This document shows positions 19,192-28,025 of a DNA stretch of 28,025 nt, piece by piece. The notes beneath the pieces are model-generated. The model searched no databases. It was not told the origin of the DNA and saw nothing but the letters and a program-made list of their open reading frames with translations. Each line of letters starts with the position of its first letter. The stretch's first letter is position 1. The position numbers and the translations under genes were made by a program. The stretch lies in contig JALNQF010000469.1 of assembly GCA_028456385.1 (NCBI GenBank), positions 1-28,025 on the forward strand, in the 5' to 3' direction. This DNA is from Ophiosphaerella korrae. Its lineage: Eukaryota > Ascomycota > Dothideomycetes > Pleosporales > Phaeosphaeriaceae.

Positions 19192-20385
19192 ATGACAGGG
19201 ACTAAACCACGTCTTCACAATGAGGTTTATCCCTTTATTCAACCTTCAAAATTTGTGGGATCTCTCTAAAAGAAAGTTGTAGTCATCACGGGTAAGGATT
19301 TCTGATTGTTCGAGAGAAGCCACATCTAAGCTCAAGAACGAAACTGCAGGCGCTGTTGGAACGATCGGAAGCGCCATTGGCGAGTGTTTTGCTACCTCCG
19401 GAGCCACTTTGGTCTTGGTATTCAATCGAAAGGAACCTTCATCTGGTACCAGAGACAAACTGATTACACTCGGCGCACATTCTGTCACGTTTATCAAATG
19501 CGATGTTGCTCGTCTGAGTGAGTGCAAGGCTCTCGTCCAGCAAGTGAGATAGTCCAAAGTCCTTTAATAACTTCTCGTCTGACTAATCATCCATAGGTTA
19601 TCCAAACTTATGGTACAATCGATATTCTGGTCAACAACGCGGCAGTCGATAGTATAGGCCCTGTGAGATGCCTAAATAGCATGCAGAAGTGACGCTCATT
19701 CAGACATAGGCCCATACTCAGGATTTGGAGCTCTTTGCGGACAAGCTGGCGACCAATCTTCACGGTCCGTACTTTCTTACCAGACTCGCTCTTCCTGTAT
19801 TCATGGAGCAACGCGAGGGCTGTGTTTTGAATATTTCATCCCGAGCCGGGTCCTCTGCGCTTCCATTCAACACCACCTATGCTGTGAGCAAAACGGCGAT
19901 CATCAGAATGGCCAATTGTTTGCAAATGGAGATGGACATTCTAGGATATAAAAATATTCATATGTATGCTCTTCATCCGGGTGCAGTAGCTTCAGCATTA
20001 GTATCAAAAGGTGAGGACCCGAGAAACAATATGCATGGGCTCTGACGTCTGATCTTGTGACTCTACAGAGGCATTGGAAAAGCCATTCGAAGATTTCCCA
20101 GAGCTGATAAAAGGAATGGAAGAGGCTTTACAGGGGTTCAAGGACTCACCACACCTCAGCGGTATGGTTTGCGTTGCTTTAGCAACAGGTATTGCGAAAA
20201 ATATCTTGAAAGGTAAGTATTTTGATGTTCAACATGACCTTGAGGATATTATCGCGCAGGGAGAGCTCGTTCGGAATCACCCCGATATTTATGGCTTGCA
20301 TACAACGTTTCTGGGTCAAATGCCAAATGACGGTGGAACTGAGTTGTTGCCGGCAGAACAACACTTTGAATTTCCAGGCTACTAA
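19192..20385 (+). CDS. Short-chain dehydrogenase/reductase (SDR1), 309 aa, six exons
   Basis: Exons 19192-19224, 19273-19291, 19350-19543, 19597-19662, 19710-20010 and 20069-20385 join to 310 codons including the stop, with no internal stop. The ATG at 19192 was chosen because its 11 codons splice in phase onto KVVVITG, while a continuous reading hits a stop. The first intron has a weak donor, GTTTAT. Landmarks are TGAVGTIG near residues 17-24 (Rossmann glycine motif), NNAA near 95-98, NISS serine near 147, and YAVSK near 161-165 (catalytic Tyr and Lys), then HPGAV. The C-terminal extension ends near GKYFDVQHDLEDI, as in many fungal SDRs. It should be a cytosolic NAD(P)-dependent oxidoreductase acting on a carbonyl or alcohol; the substrate is unknown. 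It is divergent from the SnoaL-type gene and convergent with the MFS gene. Confidence 0.88.
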
Positions 20386-21336
20386 GTACGATGAGGCTGA
20401 AGACTTTGTTAGACACTCTGCGGAATGAAAGTGAAACTTGTGCCTTGGACTTTGTGTCATATCAACTTATTTGAATCTTCGTTTCACGCGTAGACACCAG
20501 CCATACCTATTGTATCTGCAATGGTGAGGGAAATTCTAAGAGCGATTAGGGACCTCAATTACTTTCTATTCTATAACCGCCTTTACCGATTACACGGAAT
20601 CAATATTCTCTGAACTGCAAGTTTCGAATCTGCCTTTACTTCTATCTCGTTCACAACGGCTGTGAAGATTACTCTAACCTTGTGCCTCTATTTTTTACGT
20701 CGGACAAAGCAGTATGTAGAGGAGCAATACGAACGTAGATACTCTTTGGTGGGCTTGCGCCTGACCTTGAAGAGGTACCCATTTTGGTTTGAGGAGCGAG
20801 CGCCGCTTGTTCAAGGTGTTATTCAGTGCAGAATCAGTGCTTCAGTAGTTGAGCGGTGGAAAGCCTCAGGCGGCCAGTGCAGCCTAGCTTCGAGGTACCA
20901 GTGGTTTGAGCTGTAAGGCTGGATTAGCACAGTACAATATAATTAGGCAGAGTATGGCTTGTAAGTCGGGTAATCAAGTTTTTGGGTGTGACGGGATCAG
21001 AAACCTCATTCGCTTTGCGCCTGGTGCGTGAAATGGTTCTTCGCCGAGAGTCAGAGAGATCTCTGAGACGAACCTTATGTTGCATAAAAACAGGTCCTGA
21101 GGAGATCTGGTTGGTGACTTTCATGGCTACCCGATGTTCGAAAATATTCGTCTTGTGCATCACGACGTGGTTATCTGAGTAGATGGGACAAGCAAGAACC
21201 CAGAAACGAAGACTAGACTGGTTTGTGGATCTGTGAATTTCGGTTTGTCTCTTTAGCTAGGTGCAGCTCTGCCGAAGCCGCATAGGCTCGCCCAGACATT
21301 TCATGTTGTGTACTGCCTATGGAACAAATCCTCTGT
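20386..21336. other. Convergent intergenic region, no gene recognised
   Basis: The 950-bp space separates the 3' ends of SDR1 and the MFS gene. Frames at 20662-20916 (plus) and 20924-21163 (minus) lack any domain, and composition is ordinary. Nothing else stands out. Confidence 0.5.
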
Positions 21337-23204
21337 TTAAGCTACGTGAGAGGAAAAGTAAAATTGATGTGGCCAATTCGTCTGAGCATACTCGCCGATT
21401 TCACGATCGTCAGCCCAGTGTACGAATTTGCGAATAGGTCGCCAGTTCCACGTCACAGTCCGTATCTTGTGACCAAACAAGTAATAGGGTATCACGAACA
21501 GAAGTAAGCCTCCAGAGATACCAGCCATGGTCCCGTAAGCCGCCGAGTAGCCCGAGTCTTGAACCCAAGGGTTGGTATAAAACGACAAAAGAAATCCGAA
21601 GGCTGACTTGAATGACATCTGGGTGACTACCGCCTCACCAGCCACGGCCGATAACTATCGATCGTGTAGACCAGCGAGATGTTCGTGGCCTGCACAATGG
21701 AGAAATTGACTAATGATTGGGTCAGCCATTTTTGAAAACCGAAGAGCTCGTTAAGTGGAAGTGAACCTACTCAGAGCAAGGCCGATGGTGGGGCAAATCC
21801 AATGGAGCTTGTTATTGATCCCGATACCGTGCAGGACTAGCGCAAGCGGGGTCGTAATGACGCTAATTCCAATGGCCGGGAGACGCATCTCTGGCTCGCG
21901 AATACCGTTATTGCGTTGCATTTGTACATCCGCGATCCAGTCACTGAGATTTCCGCTGATGAAGATGCCAATCAATGAGCCAATAAGAGCTGAAATAAAG
22001 CAGAGTCCGACCTGCCAGGGTTCAAAAGCATACGCCATTGCAAAAGCGGGTGCAACGTTAGGGGTGATGGCCACAATGAACCCGATGGTTCCGGCCATGC
22101 CCAGTGTTGCTCAGAGGACGACAGGAAGAGTTAACAGGACGACAGGCCTGAAGAAGAGCTTCCAGAACGGTTCCGAAGTGTAAGTGCCTGAGCATAAACG
22201 GAGGCTGGCAACAAGGCCACGCTTTTCTGGTGTGTCGTTACTATCTACTATTTTCTCTGCATCTGTTCGGTCTTGATATTTATATGTCCCTTTGGAGCTG
22301 ATGTCTAGCGTGATCTTATCGCCTTGCCCTGCGGCGGACATTAATTGTTCGTCGCGGCGGTACATGGTTTCGAGAAATGTGAAAATCACTAGAATTGTGC
22401 AGGCGCCGATGAGGGTAGTCGACACCCAGTAAGTATAGCGCCAATTATAATTCATTGAGATCAGGCCAGAGACGGTGATGCCACCGCTAGCGCCGGCAGA
22501 CAGAGCGCAAGTATATATGCTGATGTTGTCAGGCACTGTGGCTCACGATGGAAGGGGACCATCACTTACCCCATGATCGAGCCTCGCTCATGTAGGAAGA
22601 AGAGATCTGAAATGGTAAGAGGCGCAAGAACTTCGGCGGCGCCAGACGCTACACCCATGATGATCCTCGATGCCAGCCCGCTCCCATAAGTCTTTGAAGC
22701 TCCCGCCCACACGGCACACGCAGTGTAGAGCACAAACGACGAGATATAGACCTGCCTCTGGCCGTACTTGATAATTAAAGGTAAATAGAAGAGAGTACCC
22801 ATACCCTGCCTCAATGCTGTTGTAGTGAAGCAGTATGCCGTCTTAGAAATATCGGACACAAAGTTCGGATTCTCCTCAGGGCCGCCAAAGAATCTGGCCG
22901 TAATCTGCGTGATGACCACCGAAGGACCGGCTGCAAGAAAATTGCAGAAGAAGATGGCCGCCTACACGAGAATGGCAATGTACCATCGGTATCTTTTTGA
23001 CCAATTGAGAGGGTCTAATTGCTGCTGTTAGATAACCGTGTCTATCTTCTAGAGATACCCCTAGAAGTACAGACCATTGGGATCATTGCTAGGTGTTGGT
23101 ACTAGGACTATCAGATTGGAGTCGACGTGCTGGAGTCGAAGGCTACTAAGGTTGTGTTTTTTAGTGGCCTCCGCAACGCCTCGATCCTTCGTGGTGCTGG
23201 TTAT
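21337..23204 (-). pseudogene. MFS transporter, broken by start loss, stops and a frameshift
   Basis: Exons can be traced at 23204-23075, 23014-22570, 22519-21771 and 21709-21337. The introns are 60, 50 and 61 nt (GTCTGT...TTAG, GTAAGT...TCAG, GTAGGT...TTAG with a CTGAC branch point). Splicing restores the fungal MFS signature SNDPNDPLNWS just before membrane segment 1, then RYRWYIAIL, ASRIIMGVASGAAE, NYNWRYTYWVS, a polar central loop and six C-terminal segments. It should be a plasma-membrane transporter, probably for efflux of the cluster product. Four lesions are seen: the expected start reads ATA (23204-23202); TAG at 22964-22962 inside segment 1 replaces CAG; TGA at 22113-22111 replaces Trp; and one base is missing near 21647 (RP-VAGEAVV). 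Three or more lesions make a working product unlikely. Confidence 0.88.
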
Positions 23205-23880
23205 GGCCGCGGGTGTGTCCTAATCTACAGGCTATGTTGACTTGGTCGATATGCAATTGTGCTGGGGAAAGAATAAAGTTAAGTAGACAAGGGCTGCCGA
23301 ATACAAAATGGACAGAGGGACGGGCTGTATTGAACCTTGACTAGCACGATTAGGAAACTGGGGGTCTGCAGAGGTGGTCCTGACATTATTTGTGCTTAGT
23401 GATAAGAAGATGGAGAGTCACTGCTTGTTGTCCCGCAAATCGTCCAGGACGAGCGGGGTATATGTGTAGGGTAAATAAAAATGGCTGTTCCTCCACATCA
23501 CAGCCCAGCCTAACCCTTTGTGTTGACAAGGCATTTACGCCGGATGTTCTGGGCCACGTAGATTTTGACGGAGCATTCGCTAGTTATGTGCAAGCTGACA
23601 TTTCTATATCCATGCAATGACTTAGTCTTACGGCCGCGTACCGACGTGCAGGAGCTCTCAACCGCACCGCAAGCCGTGATTGATACCTCGAGTTGCCCCC
23701 TTGATATGTGCTAAAACCCGGGGCAAAGGGGCAGTCTCGAACCACACGAGTTTTTTATCGGTCTTTGAGGCATATTGTTGATGATCCCGTTCTCTATTCT
23801 TCTGATGCGTTGCGGCCTTACGTGGTCAGAACCATTGCAGTGCTATGCACGTTCAATGAGAGCTTATGCCATGATTACGT
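23205..23880. other. Space between the MFS start and the oxidase-remnant end
   Basis: A 676-bp stretch without a recognisable gene; a 76-codon frame at 23390-23620 (plus) has no domain. It must contain the MFS promoter at its left end. The two genes are transcribed in the same direction. Confidence 0.5.
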
Positions 23881-24696
23881 CTACAGCGCGTTCTTCAACT
23901 CATCCACTGCAAAACTGTCTCCTTGCTTAAGGTGGCCGCATAACCTGCCTTCCAGGTCCCATTTCTTGTAAATATCCATCAAGTTTTTTCCGTGCTAGTC
24001 CGCCCTGTACTTAGTGTTTTCAACCTGGAAATTAGAGTCACCTAGATATTGACCGACAGCGTGCGAGGCTATGTCTTGGATCACTGTGTGCACCCATGAC
24101 TGAGAGTATTGTCATCCTTTTCGTGTTCACAGATCCTATAGAGGGCAGAGTAATGTTCTAATTGCATCGAAACCGCCATGTACGGGAGCATTCTCTGCGA
24201 TGGCGGCGCCATGCTGAACCACAAGCACCGCTGCGGCATCAGCACCGTTATTCACATAAGCGTTGTCACGGCGATAACGACGGCTATCTGGAATTGCCAA
24301 GCCTTGTGTGTTATATTCCTGCTGCAGTGTAGTTAGACAAGCGAACCATTTCTGCAGATATTCACAGGGCACTGAGTCTTCTGCAGGCTGTAGGGCTCTC
24401 AGCATGTTGGGGCCCGACCATTTCAACGTCGTGAAGGAGACGAATACGATGCTGTCTAATAATTTGGGTGGTAAAAGGCCGACTCGGACAATTCCTGTGT
24501 CCTTGTTGAAGTGCTCGGCAATGGACCTGACCAAGTTGGGAGCCTTTTCAAACCCTTCCTTGGGGAAAATGTAACCAGAAGCTCGCACATGAGTTGGCAG
24601 CGACCGGGCTATAAGGTAGGAGTATCGGGCTTGCTCGTACTCCTCCTTCGTACTCTTGTCTTTCCAGGTGATCGGAATCGTGATGCAGTTAGCCAT
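23881..24696 (-). pseudogene. Second BBE-type FAD oxidase, FAD-binding half missing and frameshifted
   Basis: The frame from ATG 24696 aligns with the substrate-binding half of the oxidase at 13782. ARSLPTHVRASGYIFPKEGF matches its FHLQTRPATDMHF...YPMSLY region without gaps into HFNKDTGIV. FVSFTTL matches FTSFTD, and YRRDNAYVNN matches YHTDNAYLKN. The frame then shifts near 24225, where WFSMAPPSQRMLPYMAVSMQ continues in another frame, and again near 24103. There the reading SWVHTVIQDIASHAVGQYLG resumes, continuing DSNFQVENTKY, then TAG at 23997-23995, then DIYKKWDLEGRLCGHLKQGD, to a stop at 23883-23881. The flavin-binding N-terminal half, with its GGHSW-type loop, is absent: the 28 residues before the alignment do not resemble it. 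The protein could not bind FAD even without the frameshifts. It is divergent from SDR2. Confidence 0.82.
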
Positions 24697-25220
24697 GTTT
24701 GAGATTAATTGGTTATGCGAGATAAGGATCCACTAGGAATTTTGTGTCTACCTACATTGTCGGAATAATTTTTTTGCTCCATGGAACTTTGGGCTCAAGC
24801 TCCAGGTCGCCCAGCAGTGGGTTCTTCGGTCGTGTGGAGCCGAGTCGGAATTCCCGTGCCAAATGCCGGGTGCGGATTTTCCGCGCCACTTAGAAAGCTA
24901 GACCATGTTCTACGGCACCACCTCCAATCTGGTGGGGGCGTTGAGCGCTTGTCGTGAACCAAGGAAAGTGTTTTTCCCGTTTCACTCTTTGCGAGCAGGC
25001 GATCACTCATTTCATATATCATGCATATGCCTAGATGACTGGCGCTGGCAGAGCTTGATGTCCTATGTTTGCAGACTCGGATCGTTCTTCGAGGAGCCAA
25101 CCTGATTTATCAACACGCTTAGCCCACACACAAGTCCCACGCCTGTTCTGCATTACAACTAGCTTTCGACATCTAGACGGACAGCGAAACATACAGAGTA
25201 TATATAGAATACTGCAAGAC
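24697..25220. promoter_or_regulatory. Divergent promoter of the oxidase remnant and SDR2
   Basis: The 524-bp region contains two CGG-N5-CCG palindromes, at 24846-24856 and 24873-24883, spaced 27 bp apart. TATATATAG lies at about 25199-25207, just before the SDR2 ATG. CGG-N5-CCG is an inverted half-site pair of the type recognised by dimeric Zn2Cys6 regulators. The open frame running into SDR2 from 25065 is treated as leader. Confidence 0.5.
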
Positions 25221-25982
25221 ATGTTGACCCTTGCGACCAAGGTCGCTGTTATCTCCGGCTCTAGCTCTGGGATAGGGGCAGAGATTGGAAGGGAGTTAGC
25301 TTCCCGCGGTGCAAACGTCGTTCTGAATTACCCTTTCAGCAACCTCCAACAGGAAGCCGAGTCCCTTGCGGCAAGTCTACCAACTAAGAGCATCGCTGTT
25401 GAAGCGGATATATCAACAACAGGCGGCCCCATGACGCTCGTAGAAGCGGCCGTGAAAACGTTCGGCAGGATCGACATTTTGGTCAACAACGCTGCGCTCG
25501 CGGTGAGCAAGCCATTTGAAGAGCAAACCCTCGAGGACTGGGACTTGCTGGTTAATCTCAATGGACGCGGTACTTTTCTGCTCACCCAAGCTGCCCTGCC
25601 TCACCTGCCAAAGGAAGGCGGCGGAAGGATCGTCAATATTGTTTCAATCGCGGCTCGAGAGGCACCGCCGATGCAAACAATCTATGCCGGAAGCAAGGGC
25701 ATGGTAGACAGCTTCACCAAAGTATGGGCTAAAGAGCTTCCTCCCAAGTACGGAGTCACGGTCAACGCGGTCAGCCCGGGACCAACCATGACCGAAGGTT
25801 TTGCAAAGGCTGGGGAGGCATTTATTGAAATGATCCGACCTGTGATAGAAAAAACGCCAGTTGGAAGTCGGTTGGGGAAACCGGAGGAGATTGCCTATGC
25901 TGTGGGTTTCTTGTGTGAGCCACGGGCTAGTTGGATTAACGGCTTGCATCTGATTGCAGACGGGGGCCTCTTTATTGACTGA
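25221..25982 (+). CDS. FabG-type short-chain dehydrogenase/reductase (SDR2), 253 aa, intact
   Basis: A single exon. The ATG at 25221 is preferred over the frame opening at 25065 because MLTLATKVAVISGSSSGIG begins as classical SDRs do, six or seven residues before the first beta strand. Landmarks are SGSSSGIG (residues 12-19), NNAA (89-92), Asn114, Ser142, and Tyr155-x3-Lys159 (YAGSK), giving a full catalytic tetrad. SPGPTMT and the C-terminal PRASWINGLHLIADGG typical of FabG-like proteins follow. Length is standard. It should be a cytosolic NADP(H)-dependent ketoreductase or alcohol dehydrogenase. Fungal relatives of this type reduce polyketide-derived ketones and quinones, but the substrate here is unknown. 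It has no intron, unlike SDR1, so the two SDRs are not recent duplicates. Divergent from the oxidase remnant, with CGG-N5-CCG sites between. Confidence 0.93.
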   Translation: MLTLATKVAVISGSSSGIGAEIGRELASRGANVVLNYPFSNLQQEAESLAASLPTKSIAVEADISTTGGPMTLVEAAVKTFGRIDILVNNAALAVSKPFEEQTLEDWDLLVNLNGRGTFLLTQAALPHLPKEGGGRIVNIVSIAAREAPPMQTIYAGSKGMVDSFTKVWAKELPPKYGVTVNAVSPGPTMTEGFAKAGEAFIEMIRPVIEKTPVGSRLGKPEEIAYAVGFLCEPRASWINGLHLIADGGLFID

Positions 25983-26560
25983 AATTAAGTAACTCATTGA
26001 TTCGATTGATTCGTAACATAAATGACCCTTACGCGCATTGACCGATTGTAAACCGTGCGTTGCACATGTTTGTGAGCTCCCTACTGCGACCGCCACGAAT
26101 GCGGCCGCTATAAAATAGTTATTGGTAGCATATAAACCTCTATATCTAACTTCTATCCCTTTGTCATAGGATACCCCCTAATGTAAGACACTTTTATAGT
26201 TTAGCTGCGAGTGTTCACTAAATAGTGGCTGGTAGAATATTATTCTCTAACTACTATTCTACTACTAGGCAAGCTTGCAACAAGAATAATATAGTATTAC
26301 TAGTGCTGTAGTTCTTCCTATTAACGTCGTTCATTATAGTTTTAAAAGTCTACCCCTATGATATCGCGATAGTAGGATTTAAACAAGATTGCTTATAGAC
26401 TTACAAAAAAAGGGTATATAAGTAGCATACTTGTTAGTAGGCTTCCGACCTTGGATGCCTACTGCGTGCTAGATAGGGAGTGCTTATTGGCAACGGTGGG
26501 CTGGGGCGTAGGCAAGACTTCACTTGTGTTACGGGCACCCAACCCGCAACAGCCTCGCCC
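25983..26560. other. Transition into retroelement DNA, no gene seen
   Basis: The sequence becomes AT-rich from about 26110. TATA-like words (GGGTATATAAGTAGC at about 26411) suggest a retroelement LTR or leader. TGTAAG at 26182 and CTTACA at 26400 could be LTR ends, but no flanking duplication supports this. Confidence 0.35.
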
Positions 26561-27400
26561 CAGCTAGAACCAATAGACCCCGAGGACGCCCCTACAAACT
26601 GGGAATACGATAGCGACTATGACAAAGACCCCGAAGCAGAACACAACCTGAATATGTGACGACTTCGCGAATTCGCGCAAGCTTGGCATCACGCAGCCAC
26701 GAAGCCAGCTCGGGCACATAAGTGTATAGGCACCTACAGCGCATAGATAGACACCCCGTAGTCAAGATCAACTTCTACTCGCATCCTAGATCCACTTATC
26801 TTACGCTTGCCTGTGAACCTCGCCTACTACCCAACTCACTGCCTTGTTCCACTCGCTGCCCTCTAGCACGAACAACTACCCGTTACACTTTGACTACCTA
26901 AAGTTAGTGAGCGAAATATAGCACCCCTAATCCCCTTATTCTTAGAAGGCTCTACCTTAGCTACAATAAACAACAAGATATTATCGCAATATAAGAAGTA
27001 TAAGAAGCTAGTACTGAACTTATTAATATAAGAGCTGAAAAAATTTAGCAGCTTACACAGTAGCTTAACTAAATAAGCAACAAACCTCTTAAGCTAGAGA
27101 CACTAGAAAAATTTGATAGTACCTATACTAAGCTTTAAGATTTCCTTACTAATATAGCTATACACGTCTTAGTTAACTAATACTAACTCTAAATAGATAA
27201 TTAAAAAGTCTTATTTATAGAAGCTTACTTTATAAGAAGACCTATATATTAAGACCTTAGAGACTTAAATAAGTTATATAAAGGTTTAAGTAGAGTGTAT
27301 ATAAATAAAGGAGTTGTTATAAGTATATTATAGGTACTTTTCCTCTTACCTAAAACCTCTCTTTAAGCCTCTCCCTTTAAACCTCTCTTTAAGCTCCTCG
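26560..27400 (+). pseudogene. Degraded Gypsy gag relic, plus strand
   Basis: From about 27105 the plus strand reads KFDSTYTKL, stop, DFLTNIAIHVLVN, then after further stops KVLFIEAYFIRRPIY, stop, DLRDLNKLY. This follows the common gag pattern of a PekFdG-type motif, a FLxQ-type helix, KVxFxxSxLxGxA and W-x-x-L. Stops sit where CAG/CGA/TGG codons are expected. The upstream part (26560-26660) is less AT-rich and encodes an acidic stretch (DPEDAPTNWEYDSDYDKDPE) that may be the gag N-terminus, an unusual composition for the region. Limits are approximate. Confidence 0.5.
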
Positions 27401-27929
27401 GGTACCCTTAAGATTACCTTCGGAGCTACTTAGGATTACGTACGCTCCTTAGATATATAAACACCTTTGTAAGCCTATAAATCCTTTAAGGATTCGTCTT
27501 ACTTTATTAATATACCTATTATTCTATTATATCTAACTCCTACTAAATACTCCTTACAAGGTAACTAACTTGTAACAACGCTACTATAACTAGAACTAAT
27601 AAACTTAGGCTATAATCTAGATACCTTAGAGCTAGTAGACCTAGATAACTACTACTATAGTAACTACAATATCGGCCTAGAAGTAGAATATAATATTAGC
27701 ACGTAATCTAATTATATAATAACTTTATAACTTTATAACTATAAATCTATATAGCTACTAAGACACCTAGATATATAAGTACTAATAGAACGTATATAGA
27801 AACTCTATAGTTAAGTTTAACTTATACTTATATACTTAATCTAACTATCTATACTTACTTATAACTCTTACCTACTAACTTAATCTTACTTAGTCTACTT
27901 TCTACCTTCTAACCTTAATACTTACTATA
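27401..27929. other. AT-rich degraded retroelement tract, no readable domain
   Basis: Strongly TpA-rich with stops in all frames. It probably continues the gag-bearing element, interrupted on its right by the family A LTR. Confidence 0.5.
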
Positions 27930-28025
27930 TATAAGGTAGATTTTACGTAAGATAACTTAATAAAGTAGTTTTAACAATTAACTAAAAAGAGTAAATAGTA
28001 GATAAAGCTATCTAAGTAAGTACTA
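27930..28025 (+). mobile_element. 5' part of a family A LTR, cut by the window edge
   Basis: The 96 bases match 7011-7107 nearly throughout, including AAGGTAGATTTTA, AAGATAACTTAA, AATAGTAGATAAAG and AAGTAAGTACTA. The first bases read TATAAGG for TGTAAGG, a TG-to-TA change expected from RIP. Orientation is the same as the copies at 1-167 and 7011-7228. Confidence 0.78.

Noticed and set aside
18761..19193. 100-122-codon minus-strand frames across the SnoaL/SDR1 promoter
   Set aside because: They translate the promoter tandem repeats into low-complexity sequence and lie between two divergent genes.
19225..19291. Apparent frameshift or stop before KVVVITG of SDR1
   Set aside because: An 11-codon first exon from ATG 19192 splices in phase at 19273, removing the problem; the remaining doubt is only a weak donor site (GTTTAT).
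23015..23074. Three stop codons just before the first membrane segment of the MFS gene
   Set aside because: They fall within a 60-nt GT-AG intron whose removal produces the conserved NDPNDPLNW motif, so they are not lesions.
24308..24702. Plus-strand frames of 63-88 codons
   Set aside because: They are antisense shadows of the BBE-type oxidase remnant, which is supported by alignment to its paralogue.
25065..25220. 52-codon N-terminal extension of SDR2
   Set aside because: It does not resemble a targeting signal, contains the TATA-like promoter sequence, and classical SDRs start at the internal ATG 25221.
26182..26405. Possible 224-bp LTR with TGTAAG and CTTACA ends
   Set aside because: No target duplication, no second copy in the window and no primer-binding site after it; a TATA-like word just downstream argues against these limits.

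Overview
The window looks like a chromosome segment of a filamentous ascomycete. Introns are short (about 47-61 nt) GT-AG introns. The secondary-metabolism enzyme families are of fungal type. Long AT-rich tracts hold retrotransposon relics whose CAG/CAA/TGG codons have become TAG/TAA, the CpA-to-TpA signature of repeat-induced point mutation (RIP). No species is claimed.

Layout. Positions 1-5860 are an AT-rich block. It holds a minus-strand Ty3/Gypsy retrotransposon with recognisable integrase, RNase H, reverse transcriptase, protease and gag zinc-knuckle remnants, all riddled with stops. The end of a second LTR element (1-167) is inserted into its integrase. Positions 5860-13700 are a gene-poor, more GC-balanced stretch. 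It contains a hAT-type element with an exact 8-bp target duplication, itself split by a solo LTR with an exact 5-bp duplication. It also contains one unrecognised intact ORF, a broken DUF6594 membrane protein, a decayed DUF2306-like membrane protein, and two small inverted-repeat elements. Positions 13780-25982 are a compact group of tailoring and transport genes. Positions 26100-28025 are again RIP-degraded retroelement DNA (a plus-strand gag relic), ending in the start of the same LTR family seen at the left edge and at 7011. The gene group is therefore bracketed by one repeat family.

The gene group consists of, in order: FAD-linked (BBE-type) oxidase, minus, one internal stop; cytochrome P450, plus, intact in four exons; SnoaL/NTF2-fold protein, minus, intact; short-chain dehydrogenase SDR1, plus, intact in six exons; MFS transporter, minus, broken; second BBE-type oxidase lacking its FAD-binding half, minus, broken; FabG-type SDR2, plus, intact single exon. 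Six of the seven genes form three divergent pairs (oxidase/P450, SnoaL/SDR1, oxidase remnant/SDR2), and each shared promoter carries repeats or paired CGG motifs. The set resembles the tailoring part of a biosynthetic cluster: oxidations by P450 and BBE oxidase, carbonyl/alcohol redox by two SDRs, possible cyclisation or isomerisation by the SnoaL protein, and export by the MFS protein. No polyketide synthase, peptide synthetase, terpene cyclase or cluster regulator is visible here.

Several lesions in the cluster (Trp TGG to TAG, Gln CAG to TAG, start ATG to ATA) are the kind RIP makes. The cluster may therefore be decaying by RIP leaking from flanking repeats, while four genes still read through. 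This last point is inference.
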